From Cryptomeria japonica (taxonomy: Eukaryota; Streptophyta; Pinopsida; Cupressales; Cupressaceae): a DNA stretch of 64,000 nucleotides. The translations under genes were made by a program, and so were the position numbers. Under the pieces are notes generated by a model, which saw nothing but the letters and a program-made list of their open reading frames with translations, made no database searches and was not told the DNA's origin. Below are positions 11,960-24,130 of this stretch, one piece after another (within the stretch, counting starts at the first letter, position 1; every line of letters begins with the position of its first letter). The stretch lies in contig NC_081411.1 in NCBI RefSeq assembly GCF_030272615.1, forward strand, positions 156,514,971 through 156,578,970, in the 5' to 3' direction.

Positions 11960-13062
11960 TGAAGTAGGGTACATGCAGCTGCAACATAAACACTCAATAG
12001 ATCATTACAAGCATGGTTAGCAAATTGAAATCAAACAAAAGATAAACCATGGCAAAGCGACCTATTGCCTCCTAAGATATGCGAGTGTGGATTTTCTCTC
12101 AAATCTGGATGAGCAATCCAAGTGAGTTGACTACACCTAGACGAAGGATTTAAAAGGATATGATATGCAAGCTAGATGAGTATATAATTATGCTAGATTG
12201 ATCCAAGAAGCTAATTAAGCTAATGATATGCATGATTAAACTAGATGAGAGATGGATTAGGCTATATGATTAGACAATTATGCTAAAATTTGATGAAATT
12301 AAGCTAGATCTAAGTTGCAATTGCTCATAATAACAATGCTAAAATAGAATGCTAAAAATGATATGCCTATAGTAACAATGCTTAAATTATATGCAAGATG
12401 GGATCCTTTGTGCTCCAAAATGGGGTAAGGTGGCAAGAATCAGCAATCAAGATTCAGTCTGAAGATATCAAGGGTCAAATTGGAGGAGGTTTGAGAAGAG
12501 GTTGGAGGGACGGACACTTGACATCTCTATGGTGACAAGTGTCAAGGAGCCTTTCTCATGAGAGGGCAAGTGTCCAAGGGAGGAGACATGTGGCATAAGT
12601 GGCATCCGTTTCAAGGGAAGAATATCCAACCCATAGGAGGTTAGGATGTGCAAGATAGGATAGGGATAGCTAAACCCAGGATTAGGTGGGATGGGTTAGG
12701 CTAGGGGATGGTTAGGTTTGGTGGTTAGAAGTTAGGAGGAATGTGGGTATTTTGAATTTAAAAATTCAAATAGTAGAAAAAGGCTAATTAACTTTCAACA
12801 ACTCATAAATTGATTTTTTTTAATTAATTAGGGGATTAGAAGAAATGAATTAAATGGGGGGAGGATTAATTAATCTAGCTTAATTAATCAAAGGGGACTA
12901 TTGAAATGAAAATATTAAATAAATCCTTAGAATTAGTAATAAGTAGATGAATGGGAAAAATTCAATCAAATTGCTAGTGTATTCAATTAAATTGGGAAGA
13001 GGGATTAATTAAATAATTTCTTATTTAATTGGTTATCTTCAGACCATTTTTAGGTGTATACA
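11960..13062 (-). repeat. 3' LTR of Gypsy-1
   Basis: Aligns with 38613-39757 from GCAGCTGCAAC to the terminal TATACA (for example GTGTGGATTTTCTCTC and GTGACAAGTGTCAAGGAGCC). The left boundary is uncertain by about 12 bp, because GAAGTAG can be read either as the LTR or as Copia-1 RNase H coding sequence. On the right it ends next to a polypurine tract. Confidence 0.88.
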
Positions 13063-13076
13063 TTTTGCCCCTCTTT
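13063..13076 (-). other. polypurine tract of Gypsy-1
   Basis: The minus strand reads AAAGAGGGGCAAAA immediately before the LTR start TGTATACACC. This is the usual plus-strand primer position and it fixes the LTR boundary at 13062. Confidence 0.85.
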
Positions 13077-14845
13077 GAAGCAAGGTGTGATGACGCATTG
13101 ATTCAAAGAATATTCTCATTTTGATGATGTTGATGTGATATTGGTTTGATAGGATGCCCCAGGCATTGATTAAATTTCTATATGATGATGCCCCCTCAGG
13201 AGATCAATTGAGCTAATTAACCTTTGGAGTGTTTGGGATATTTTCAAAATTGATTTCCCGATAGATTATTGGATGATTCCTACAACTGTGGTTGATGAAA
13301 GTGTGAGTTCTTCGATCACTATGATGTGGTTCTTGATGCAATGATTGATAGAGCTTTATTGAATTGATAAGATTTATGAGATTTATATCAAGTCTAGTGT
13401 CAGGAATGAGACCTCCTGTATAAGACAAAGATGACCAGAGAGTTTGGTTTCAGGAATGATATATCCTTTATCAGACTTGATCAGAATGTTTGGTTCCAAG
13501 AAATATACATCTTGTATAAGACATGATAGAATGGATCAGATGAGATGAATTGATATAATTGATAAGATTAATTGATAAAGAACTGGCATTTTGTTGATAT
13601 CCTATTGTAGGAAGATTCAGATATAGTGACAACATCTGGAGGGAGATGAGTCATCAATCTGATTGTGTATATACTTATGATGATACATTGATGATTCCTG
13701 GGATAGATTTAGCCTTGGATAAGAGGAGATTTTGTGATCGAATGCAAGGATGAAAAGACAACTAAATGCAAATGCAAATGTAAATGAAATGCAATGATCG
13801 GACCAGTCATTGGGTTATTGATTTGTTTTCATCATGATTGAGCTTTTTAAAATATGGGGAGTGCAAACATTGATGGTATAATTAAACCAAGATGACCTGA
13901 GTGTTTCTTTCTTAGATTTTGATATTGCAAGTTAGCACAAGCATCAAAGTATAAATAAACCAATATGACTTGAGTGTTGCTTGCATAAAACATGCAATAT
14001 TAACCATTTCTATATGCAAATTGGAAATGTCTTCGATGATACTATGATGATCATTTCATGAGACAAATTTACATAGATTAATAGTTAATTTATAAAAAAA
14101 TAGACAAGAAAAATATCATGTTCCCTCCTTGTTCCTCTAGTCAAAGACATCCTGGAGTCACTTAGAAATCATGATAGAGAAAGTCAAGATAGATAAGTTG
14201 AACCAAAGTGTTAAAATTATTAGTCAAAAAATATCATCCATTAAAAAGTGTGTGTCATGCTTAGACTAACATGAAATAGGTTGATGATTGATAATTTGAT
14301 CTTGTGTTCAACATTGGATGTATCTCAGTTTCGCTTGACAAGAGTTGTCTAACTATTGTTCTACCTGTTTGATGAAGCTCAAAACAATAGCAAATTTTGC
14401 CCCCAACTAGGTGTAGGATTTTTCCCAAGCATAGAAACAAATTTATTATGATAAACCCAATGATCCAAACCATGGTGAGACATCAGCTATGATGCCTGCG
14501 TATGTACAAAGGATTTATTGATGGATATGAATAGCGCTGATGGGAAATGAATGCAAGCGGAAGGATGCATGAACTAATAGATGGAAGAGCTAGTTGACAG
14601 ATAGTGCATGTTGCCAAGTTTTCACCATCTCTTTTTATTGCACTTCTTCTCGTATTTGATTTTTTGTTTTACTATTTTTATATTTTTTTTTCTTTTTCAT
14701 TTTTTTTGAAATTTTCTTGCCTTTTCACTATTTTTTTTATTTTTCTACTTTTTTACTATTTTTGAAGTTTTTGCTTTTTTATTGTTTTTGAAGTTTCTGC
14801 TTTTTTAGTGTTTTTGATTTTTCTGCTTTTTCAAACATAAAATTT
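13077..14845 (-). other. Gypsy-1 3' untranslated region, gene-free
   Basis: Between the end of integrase and the polypurine tract I find no conserved domain. Short direct repeats occur (TAGTGTCAGGAATGA and TTTGGTTTCAGGAATGA near 13398-13460; GACTTGAGTGTTGCTT-like near 13890-13980). Positions about 14630-14840 are a T-rich low-complexity tract with repeated TTTTTGAAGTTT(C/T)TGC units. Long non-coding 3' regions are common in Tat elements. Confidence 0.6.
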
Positions 14846-15549
14846 CTTCAGATGCATGCTATTGATGGGTTCCTCAAGTTGATCCTCCTCCTATGTTGAT
14901 AGCTAATATGCTCCTAACTCAAATACTGCAGGGATGACAAATAGACCTAACCACTTTGGTTCAAACTTCCCTTTCTTTTCTCGATCTGCCCGATTGCGTG
15001 GATTTTTCATTAGTACTAGTTCTCCATCTTGAAAGGCTCTTGGTTTGACCTTGTGATTATAACTTCAACACATTCTTTGTTGATACACTTTAAAATGATC
15101 AAAGGCATTTTGTCTTCATTCATGGATCAATTCTAATTCTTTTAGTCTAGATACTCTTTGTTCTTCATCTGGGATGAGACCTTTTAATGATAATCATAGA
15201 GAAGGTATCTCTCCTTCTATTGGCAGCTCGCTTCTGATCCATAGGCAAGAGAGAAAGGTATGGTGCCTGGTGGTGTGCAGATACTTTTACGGTAGGCCCA
15301 TAGAGTAGGGTTCAATTGAATATGCCAATCTTTGCCAGCATCATTCATTGTCTTTTTGAGGATTTTCAAAATAGTTTTGTTTGATTCTTCTGCTTGTCCA
15401 TTCCCTTGTGGATAGTAGGGTGTATAAAATCTATGTTGGATCTTGAATATCTCACATAGCTCTTGTACATCATGATTCTTGAATGGTTGCCCATTATCGG
15501 TGATAATGGTCACGGGTATGCCATAGTGACATATGATGTAGTTCAAGAT
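14846..15549 (-). pseudogene. Gypsy-1 integrase, C-terminal half
   Basis: Minus-strand reading from 15549 gives LNYIICHYGIPVTIITDNG, with the second catalytic Asp in TDNG, then YYPQGNGQAEESNKTILKIL with the catalytic Glu, ALWAYRKS, IPFSLAYGSEA, and after a frame change the C-terminal domain (VLMKNPRNRADREKKGKF and EPKWLGLFVI). The first amino acids join exactly to the part at 29953 once Copia-2 and one copy of AAGAT are removed. Stops in the C-terminal domain show it is inactive. Confidence 0.88.
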
Positions 15550-15998
15550 TGTGAGATTTTGCCAAGACCAAGGGTACAATGAAAATCACAAAAGAGAGAC
15601 AAAAGTATGACAAGAACAATTGTATTCTCATCAATATACAAATAATAAACTAAATTAACCAATACAATGAATATATGCTTGCATATATAGGCAAGGCCAA
15701 ATGGATATGTGAGCACACAATCATGACATGTGGCTCAATGAGAAACAAGGGTAGGTAAGAAAAAGTAGGGGTAGGTAGGAGAAATAATATAATATTCCAC
15801 AAGAGGTGGATGACCCACTGAATATGGAGTGTAACAGCAAGATAAGACCACAAAAGGTGGAATTTCTCCTACAAGCTATATCCTTATGTGCACACTTCCC
15901 TAAGTGTCTTATATCCAAACTACGATGAGATCCATTATCCTAAGTTAACTTAAGTAAAGTGTAATTATATCTTATAAGAATATATAATTACACCAACA
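15550..15998 (-). repeat. 3' LTR of Copia-2
   Basis: A 449-bp direct repeat of 29499-29947, TG...CA termini, next to the polypurine tract on its right. Its left end is flanked by AAGAT within Gypsy-1 integrase. Confidence 0.97.
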
Positions 15999-16008
15999 CC
16001 CCCCTTAA
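15999..16008 (-). other. polypurine tract of Copia-2
   Basis: The minus strand reads TTAAGGGGGG directly before the 3' LTR. Confidence 0.88.
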
Positions 16009-16309
16009 GTGCAACTTAGGGGAATAAAGACTCTAGTCAACAATGTAAGATGGGTCCCAACTACTAGGCCATGATAGGTGCCCATGTACAATATGCACTT
16101 GCCAAAAAACCTATGCAATGCAATCTCTCACAAACGGAGAAAGGGAGAAAACCCAGTCAGAAACACCCCCCCCAAAAAGAGATGAATGTACAAAAGACTC
16201 TCAAAGAAGAAGGATAAAACCTCAAAGAGGAAAAAGTCCCCCCCATAAGAGAGGAAGGAGAAGTCAGATAACCCCCCCTAATGAGACATCTTGCACCCCC
16301 AAGAGAGCT
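16009..16309 (-). other. Copia-2 3' untranslated region
   Basis: About 300 bp between the RNase H end and the polypurine tract. It is C/A-rich on the plus strand, with several CCCCCC runs (about 16166-16174, 16238-16243, 16271-16277). No coding signal is seen. Confidence 0.6.
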
Positions 16310-18950
16310 CACAACTACTGGAACTTACTCTCAGTGAAAGGTTTGGTAAAGATGTCAGCAACCTGCTCCATTGTAGGACAATATTGCAAATCAATGATCT
16401 GCTCCTGAATCAATTCTTGAATGTAGTGCATATGTATCTCGATGTGTTTGGTCCGCTGATGCTGGACCAGGTTCTTTGAGATTGCAATAGCATTCTAATT
16501 ATCACAATGTAGAACTATCAGTCATGGAGTGGTGATCCCAAACTTTGTGAGAATTTGCTGAAGCCAAATGGCCTCAGTCACTATGTTAACAGCTCCTCGA
16601 TACTCAGCCTCATTCGAAGAGAGAGAAATAGCATGTTGCTTCTTGCTCTGCTAACAAATGGGGGTCGAACCAAGGTGGAAGCTATAACCTGAAGTAGACA
16701 TACGATCATCAAGATCGCCAGCCCAATCGGAGTCTGTGTAACCAACCAAGCGAAGTCATGTGCCTGCTACGTAGTGAATCCCATAGTGATGTGTACCCTA
16801 GATGTAGTGAAGGATGCATTTGGTGACTTTCCAATGATGCTCATGTGGTTCCTACATGAAGCGGGAAACCATGCCAACTGCAAATAAAATATTAGGGCAT
16901 GTGTGAGTCAAGTAGATGAGACTACCCACAAGCTGACGATAAAATGTGACATCAACTGGTGGAGAAGAGCACCTAGCCTCAAGCTTGACTCCTGAAAGAA
17001 AGGGAGTCAGTGTAGGCTTACAATCAGCCATATGAAAGCATACAAGTAGATCAAGAGCATACTTGGGATGCGATAGTGTAATCTCAGAAGGTAACTGTGA
17101 AATCTCTATCCTGAGAAAGTAGTGCAAGACCCAAGTCAGTCATAGAAAATCTGTCATGCAAAGCAGATTTGGCCCTGCTAATGATGGATGTAGTGCTCCC
17201 TATAATGATCAAATCATCAACATAGATCACAAGTATCAAGTGAGAGTCATCCTGTCACAAAATGTAGACATTTGGATCAGAATGATACCTGGTGAACCCT
17301 TTTAAGAGAAGAAAGGAATCCATCTTGGCATACCAAGCCCTGGGGGTCTGCTTAAGGCCATAGAGAGCTTTCCTTAGTCTACAAACCAAGGAAGAATCCT
17401 GGATGAAACCCTATGGCTGCTCCATATAAATCTCCTCATCAAGATCCCCATGAAGAAAAGCACTCTTCACATCCATCTGACGTACATCCCAACCATGAGC
17501 TATGACAATAGCAAGTGTCAAGCGAATGGAGTACATCTTGGCTACGAGCACAAAGGTCTCAGTATAGTCAACACCTAGAACCTGAGAGAAACCTTTCACA
17601 ACAAGTCGAGCCTTATACTTATCCACACTACCATTTGTTACAAACTTGATCTGATAGATCCACTTACATCAAACCATATTTCTCCCCTTAGGGAGAGGGA
17701 CTAATTCCCATGTGTTGTTCCTCATCAAGGAAATATACCCTTCCTCCATATCTTGGTCCCACTCAGGAACCCCTGAAGCTTCCTGAAATGTCTGTGGATC
17801 GGAAGTGGTAGAAATGTATGCATGTGGAAGGTCCTGATGTTGTGATCAAGTCCTCTATGTATTTGAAGGATCCCCAACAAGAGAACCCATTTACTCAAGT
17901 GTCTATCGAGCCCAACGAGGTCTAGGTGGAGGTGGAGAATGATGCTTCTCAACTGCAAGTAGACCCTATGGAGCTATAGCCCTCTGCTTCATAGTTGAAG
18001 GATTCTCATCATCTGAATCACTAGCATCACTATCCACAAAGGAGGAAGGTGAAGGAGGTAGAGAGGCTAATCTTGGAGAGCTTTCCTCAAAATGAACACT
18101 CCTCTCAATAAACACCTCATGTGTCTCAGGATCCATCAATCGATATGCCTTAATACCATCAGGATATCCAACAAAAAGACAAGGCCTACTCTGAGGTTCC
18201 AATGCCTTGCATTTCTACAGAGGAATTTGAGCCCATGTTGGACACCCAAAGACTATGAAATGTCTCACAATTGGTTTCCTACCAACCCAAGCCTCAAAAG
18301 GAGTAATACATGTCAAAGCTTTATGACAAACCCTATTTTGGATGTGTGTGGCACAACTAATAGCCTCTTCCCAAAAGGCGAGATCAAGAGAATGTGAATG
18401 TATCATATAACTAGCCATTTCTTTGAGAGTTCTATTCTTGCGCTTTGCAAATCCATTCTACTGTGGAGTATAAGCAACCGAATGTTGAAGATCAATCCCC
18501 TCAAATGTAAAAAAATCCTCAAGTATTTTGTTCACATATTCCCTTCCATTATCTGTGTGAATAATCTTGACCACTTTCCCTGATTGCTTGTCTACATGAG
18601 ACTTGAAGTCTAGAAATCTGTCAAAAACTTCACTCTTACGAATAAGAAAGTAGACCCAAGTGAAGTGGGAGTAGTCATAAATGAAGGTGAGGGCATAGTG
18701 AGCCTTACTAAATGAAGGTGATGGAAATGGACTGCTACATCATTGTGAACAAGTTGAAGAACTTCCAAAGCTCTCCAAGCTTTCCCCTTATCAAACTTCT
18801 CTGCTTTCCCATGGAACATACTGAACATAAGCCTTCTGAAAAAATGATTCGAGGTAGACCTATGGCCATGTCTTTACTGTTGAGCTACTTAAGATAGCGG
18901 TAGTTGAGGTAACCAAACTGCTCATGCCATAACTTACTTTTTGAATTTTA
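16310..18950 (-). pseudogene. Copia-2 pol: integrase, reverse transcriptase, RNase H
   Basis: Minus-strand order. Integrase is heavily shifted near 18420-18900 but recognisable at FWEEAISCATHIQNRVCHKALT and the post-integrase GCPTWAQIPL and PCLFVGYPDGIKAYRLMDP blocks (18215-18418, 17966-18202). An acidic/serine linker follows. RT has YKARLVVKGFSQVLGVDYTETF and QMDVKSAFLHGDLDEEIYMEQP (17411-17626), an intact YVDD codon set at about 17213-17224, then LSHPKYALDLLVCFHMADCKP and RQLVGSLIYLT (16852-17127). Copia-type RNase H follows at 16310-16850 with [19 protein letters not shown] and the ADIFTKP-type end. Multiple frameshifts and stops make it a pseudogene, although the RT core is well preserved. 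Confidence 0.88.
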
Positions 18951-20320
18951 ATGAGTAAGAAAGGCCCTAGAAAGAGAACTTGGCACAAAGCGGGAGAATG
19001 AGTAAAGTCTTGAGTTGTCATTGACTTGTCCCACTGCTACCAAAGCATCATTATCAAGTTCCTTTACCACAACTAAATCAGGTGTAAACTCAACCTTTTT
19101 CCCATTCCCATAGTGAGCGATTTGGTAGATAGAGAGAAGATTGGTAGACAAGTTAGGAACATAGAGAACATTCTCAAATGTTCCATTATCCATGTCAATT
19201 GAACCTATCCCTTCAACCTCAACTTGTGTATCATCACCTATGTAAATGTGAGGTACCTTTGATGGCTCCAATGAAGAAAACTGCTCCTTTGTAGAACCCA
19301 TGTGATAAGAGGCACCCGAGTCAAGTATCCACTATTGTGAGGAGCCTATTGTAGCCACAAATGCTTTCCCATTTCCCTTAGACTGTGAGGAAGAGGAAGG
19401 AGTTGAATCCTTTTTGTTGTAGGTGGATGGCAAGTTGGTGTTGTTTTTCTAAAGAATATTTGTCAACTCATCAATTTACTTGGTGTGGTATCAACGCTCA
19501 TCATGACCATACTTCTTGCAATAAGCACAAGTTGGTTTATCCTTCCTAGGTGGAGTCCCCTTCTTGGAAGAGGATGATAAATCGCCTTGTGATGGAGAGG
19601 ATGATTGTCCTTTTTCCTATTGTGGCTTTGAATTAGATTGCTTCTTCTTCTTGTTAGAACCTTTGGCTTGACTCCCTTGATTAGCCACCAAAGCCTTGGA
19701 CTTTGAAGACTTGAGAAGCCCCATGTTCAACAACTTAGATTGTTCCAATATCAACATTTATGTGAAAGCATCAAATGAAGGCATAGTGTAGGAGCTCCCC
19801 ACTGTCAAATGATGAGTTTGGAAGCTAGAAACAAATTCTACATATTGACGTGCAAGCTTGTCCAACAAGTTGAATATCAACTAAGCATCCTTTTTGTCAA
19901 TTCCACAATACCTAAGCTTAACTCTTAGCTCATTTGCTTTGGTGACATAATCTTGGATTGTATAAAAACTGTTTGGATCCAAGTTGGTGAGCTCATTGTC
20001 AATCTTGTAACCTTTGATTTCATCAACTTGACCATACAATTTTTGAAACATTTCCCAAGCCTCTTTGATTGCAGAATACTTCTAAATGTGAAAAATGAGG
20101 TCATCTTATACATACTTACGTAAAGTTCCAAGAGCCATACAGTTTTTAGTGCACAATTCTAATTGAGCATTAGGATTAGCCTTAGGATCTGGTGGTGTTG
20201 CTATTATTCCATCTATGTACTGTGTGAGTCCTTTTTCCATTAATTTGCTCCATGTTTTAATTTTCCAAGATGCATAATTATGTGGAGTTAATGGTGGAAA
20301 TTTATGAGGAATCATAGCAA
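18948..20320 (-). pseudogene. Copia-2 gag and protease
   Basis: Gag starts near 20316 with MIPHKFPPLTPHNYASWKIK, a typical copia gag opening with the NYxxW motif, and continues through EAWEMFQKLYGQVDEIKGY. The nucleocapsid knuckle reads CAYCKKYGHDERWYH, so the last Cys of CCHC is lost. A lysine/serine-rich segment leads to the protease, whose WILDSGASYHMG keeps the catalytic DSG (about 19300-19335). It is followed by GTFENVLYVPNLSTNLLSI (18948-19301). Several in-frame stops separate these blocks. The upstream leader is interrupted by L-1 at 20844. Confidence 0.86.
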
Positions 20321-20838
20321 CAAAAATGAAAGAGCACAAGGAAAGAGAGGCACAATCACACAAGACACCCCCAAAAATGATGATTTGGCACTTTATACTT
20401 AGTACATGTACAATGGGCCACTTACAAAATATGGAAAAGTGAAATTCTGATTTCAACTTTACAACTGCCTCAATGAGGCCAAAGGATACTCAAACTGATA
20501 ATGCAAGAGATCTAAACTAAGATCCAAGGAAATTACAAGTACCAAGTAGGCCAAAAAAAGAACAATATCTGAAAGTACAATATCCCTCAAAATCTTTGAA
20601 AAATGATCATATATTATGAAAGTAGATGAAAAAATATGCACTTTAAAAAAAACGGCACCTAAAAAGGAGGTTGTATGTGCTCAAACAAAGCCTTTGAAGT
20701 TGCAAAATCAATGATTAGATAGGTATAGCTGAGAGAATCTGAACATTATGAAAACCTTCTGTACCAAAATCAGAAAATAACCACACCACTACAGAGACAA
20801 CAAAAAATTAGCCCAACTCAAAAAAAAATTACACCCAA
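20321..20838 (-). other. Copia-2 leader, left part
   Basis: About 0.5 kb between the gag start and the L-1 insertion. No coding signal is seen. It continues after L-1 at 28525. The last bases, AGAGG at 20839-20843, are the L-1 target duplication. Confidence 0.7.
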
Positions 20839-20843
20839 AGAGG

Positions 20844-22002
20844 TGTTAGGCCCAATATAGAAACCTAATGTACTGAGAGGGGAGGGGTGAATCAGTACTC
20901 CAAAAATTTTCTTCAATAATAACCTTTCTGTTATCCATAAACAGAATAGTGCAGTAACATAAAATAAAGTTAAAACAAACAGATAACAATCATACATGAT
21001 TCACTCCATAACACATATATTTTGGTCACACAGAAACTCTTGGTTAGAGAGAAAAACTGTGGTGGGGATGGCACCCACAACTTCACTACTGCAATAATAA
21101 AGATTGCTTAGTTAGAGCTACATTTAGCTATTTCTGATAGCTTACCCTGTTAGGAGTAACAAGATCTATTAGATCTACCTTGCTAAAGGATTTTACAACA
21201 TTAATCTGAATGTTGCACCTGGTTAGAGGATTTACAATTTATAGACTTGGTTAGAGTCTTTTACCCTGTTAAAGGTATCTCTCAACTTCACAATATTACA
21301 ATAAAGTCATTACAAATATTTGCAACTTTACATCTGAAATGTTATAGCAGATTCTATGTGCTCAGAATAAGATTACCTAGCTTATAGCATACCTTGATAA
21401 CCCATATTGTAACTCAGTAAAACCTTTTGTTTACTCTATTCTTCGACTGTTCACTGATAACCTTCTCGGTGACCTCTTTGTGTCTCTGTAAAAGTCTTCC
21501 TTCATACATACACACACACACACATCTCTCTTCTCATGCTATATAAATAGATCTCTTAAAGCGGTGATCTAATTCATTGCTTTAATCTTACAAACAAGAT
21601 TCCTCGAATGAATAACTAAACAAAATATTTCATTGGTTAGATTGACCTTGCAATCATACACAATCTTCTAGTGCAATTTCCAATGTAATAACGATTAGAT
21701 GTGTCTCGATCTTGTAACACGTTTTCATGTGCATGTCTAGGTTCAATGTATCTGGTAATATGTTTCACTCGGTGAATATCAACTCAGTGAGTTAACTTTA
21801 CTGTTCGGTAGTCATGAAACAATACTCAGTAAACAGCTTAGTGAATACTGCGTTCTGTGACTGCTTTCTTCTGTAACCGACTAGACTATTCATACCAACA
21901 TCTCTGTGTATACCGACTGCATGATTCGGTAATACCAACCGACTAGAATATATAGTATGACTTTGAATATAAAAACTAATGGCAATTTGATAAGTAGTAA
22001 CA
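20844..22002 (-). repeat. 3' LTR of L-1
   Basis: 1159 bp, a close direct repeat of 27378-28519. It has about 17 bp more than the 5' LTR, mainly around AGGAGTAACAAGATCTATT near 21150-21170. It contains a TATAAATAG box at about 21541-21549 and an (AC)n run at about 21509-21524. Confidence 0.96.
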
Positions 22003-22003
22003 A

Positions 22004-22016
22004 TCTCCCCTTTTGA
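22004..22016 (-). other. polypurine tract of L-1
   Basis: The minus strand reads CAAAAGGGGAGAT just before the 3' LTR start, the expected plus-strand priming site. Confidence 0.88.
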
Positions 22017-22654
22017 CATTAGTTGAGATGTTTGACAAAAACTACTTTCAAAGTCATAACTCAAAAACTATATACTTGCAAAATGACTACACTTCACAAT
22101 ATATACAATAGTCAGTGAAATAGTATATGCAGATATACTCCCCTTATCATTATTCTGTACATAACTCTGAATTTTGCATGTTTGGTTCTGTTCTGTGCTT
22201 GTGCTCTAAATGCTCTATATATTCTGCTCGGTATACTCCCCTTGTATATAGTACTCAAAACTGTGTTACCAAAATTGTATCTCTCCAAATATAGTATTAC
22301 TCCCCCTTTTTGACAAACATCAAAAATTTAATTTCCATCCGGACGTGGTAACTGATAAAAAATAGACTTATACTTGGTCTGGGCATCGATGAGGGTGACT
22401 AAGAGTGAATCCTTTACACTTTCCATTAATGAATTTTGTGCTTGAATATCAGCTAATAGTGATATTAAGCCATCAAGAGTGCTTCCCTCTTGTGTAGTTG
22501 ATATGCGTGTAGCTCTGTTGATCTATTCCTATACTGATGAGAGATGAGGAAGGAATAATGTCTGAAGGGTCATTATGTCCATCCTGATTTTTTGCTCTTC
22601 ATTCCTAAGTTCTAACTGTTGAGCCATGAGCTGTTGAAGCTTTGTATAAAAATT
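22017..22654 (-). other. L-1 3' untranslated region
   Basis: About 640 bp between the accessory ORF stop and the polypurine tract. No domain is recognised. Repeated CTCCCC(C)TTTTTGACA-type blocks (around 22005-22020 and 22302-22315) look like duplicated polypurine tracts on the minus strand. Confidence 0.6.
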
Positions 22655-24130
22655 CTAAACTGAATTAGGGTCGGTGGTCAACTTAGTTGAGAGATCGGTG
22701 ATCTCTTTCTCAATTGCATCAGTTTTATTCTTGATATCTTTAATGAATAAGGAAAATGTACACAGTTTCTGAAATAAGTAAAGAATATGCTTGAGTTGAG
22801 GGGACAACTCAGCAATGAATTTGACATGCTTTACTTTTCCTATAGCGAGAGCTTTTTGTTCCTCTTCAATCATTTTTGTTGTAAGCTCTTTATCCTTTAG
22901 CTTTCTTAAGTACTCAGATGCATCAACTCTAGATGTTTCTATTTGAGTAAGGAGTTCATCAAGTTGAATGTGGATGGCTGCATCAGTTGACACTATTGCA
23001 GAAGGTAGCATTTCTATTAGTAGTGTCTTAACCTTCTGAAGTACTTTATTCTTCTTTTGAATAGCCAATTGTTTTTCCTGTTCAGCCTTTGCTTTACATA
23101 GTTCACTGAAATCAATAAGTGCTTGCCCTTTTAATTTTGAGATATCAACATTGGGCAACACTATCGGTTTAGTCAAATCAAATTTGAAACTATGCTTTCT
23201 CACCTTCCTCTCTTTTCCTTTGGTCGGTTGCACTAAGACAAGTTCTTGTGAGGCTTGCTGACCCTCAGTAGGTTACTCGGTAGATGCAACATTTTTGTTG
23301 GTTCCTGTAGCCATTGTAGTGTCCTTGGGTGTCTCAGTGCTAGGGGTCTCAGCTGTAACATTTGCAGTGCTCGATGGTGCTTGAGACGTCTGATCTTTGG
23401 TTGTATCTTCTGCTGCTTCAGATTTGTTACCTTTGGTGCCGTTCTCTGTGTCCTTAGGAGCTTCGTTTGAGATAGGTGGCTTCACCGGCAGATAAGGCTA
23501 AACTTGTTCTAAAACAGATTCACTAGATACAAGTTTTGCATAAGTAGTGCCTTCAATCATTTCCTGCTCCAGTGCTGCTTCATCCATTACATCTTCATCA
23601 ATTTGAATAGTGTCAGCCAGGTCTGGACCTTGCTCAGTGACATCTGGATCTTTCTCGGTGACATCAACAATTTCAATTTGATATTATTCACTGACATCCT
23701 TTTGTTTGAAGATCTCCTGCCACTTGGATTTTGTCTCATTTTCCACATCAATGTATAGCCCATTCATCAATTTTAAGGCTCTCTGTTTGACAAGAAATTT
23801 AGAATTGTATGTGGTCAAATGCTCCTTGATTTCTGCTATAGACATATCAGGGAATAGATGGACTAGACTTCTTTCTCTTATTTGTCTCTCTGAGTCCATT
23901 GCATATTTCCATCTGTTATCAATATGTAAGTATAATTCACTCAGAAGTGATTTTACTATTTCTAATGGAGCTAGCCGAAACTTTAGAAGTGTGCAGATGA
24001 CAACTTCTTCAATTTGTCGCTTCTCATCATTATTCCTAGTCTCATACTTAACATATCTAAATCCTACAAATCCACCGTATTCTTTAAGATTGGCACAAAA
24101 AATTTCAACACTATGAATATTTACCTTTTT
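22655..24130 (-). pseudogene. L-1 accessory ORF, C-terminal half (separated by a +1 frameshift)
   Basis: Reading starts in a different frame from the 528-residue part, just past an extra A near 24137. It gives HSVEIFCANLKEYGG, then a helical segment with RSLVHLFPDMSIAEIKEHLT and QRALKLMNGLYIDVENET (23684-23899), an acidic stretch with VDVTEKDPDVTEQGPD, a Thr/Ser/Glu-rich low-complexity linker (23273-23485), and a final 192 residues (22655-23233) rich in Lys, Glu, Leu and Gln with heptad-like spacing that looks like a coiled coil. In-frame stops lie near 23683, 23500 and 23270. L-2 keeps the frame across the junction, so the ancestral protein ran unbroken into the upstream part. No known catalytic motif is visible. 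Confidence 0.75.
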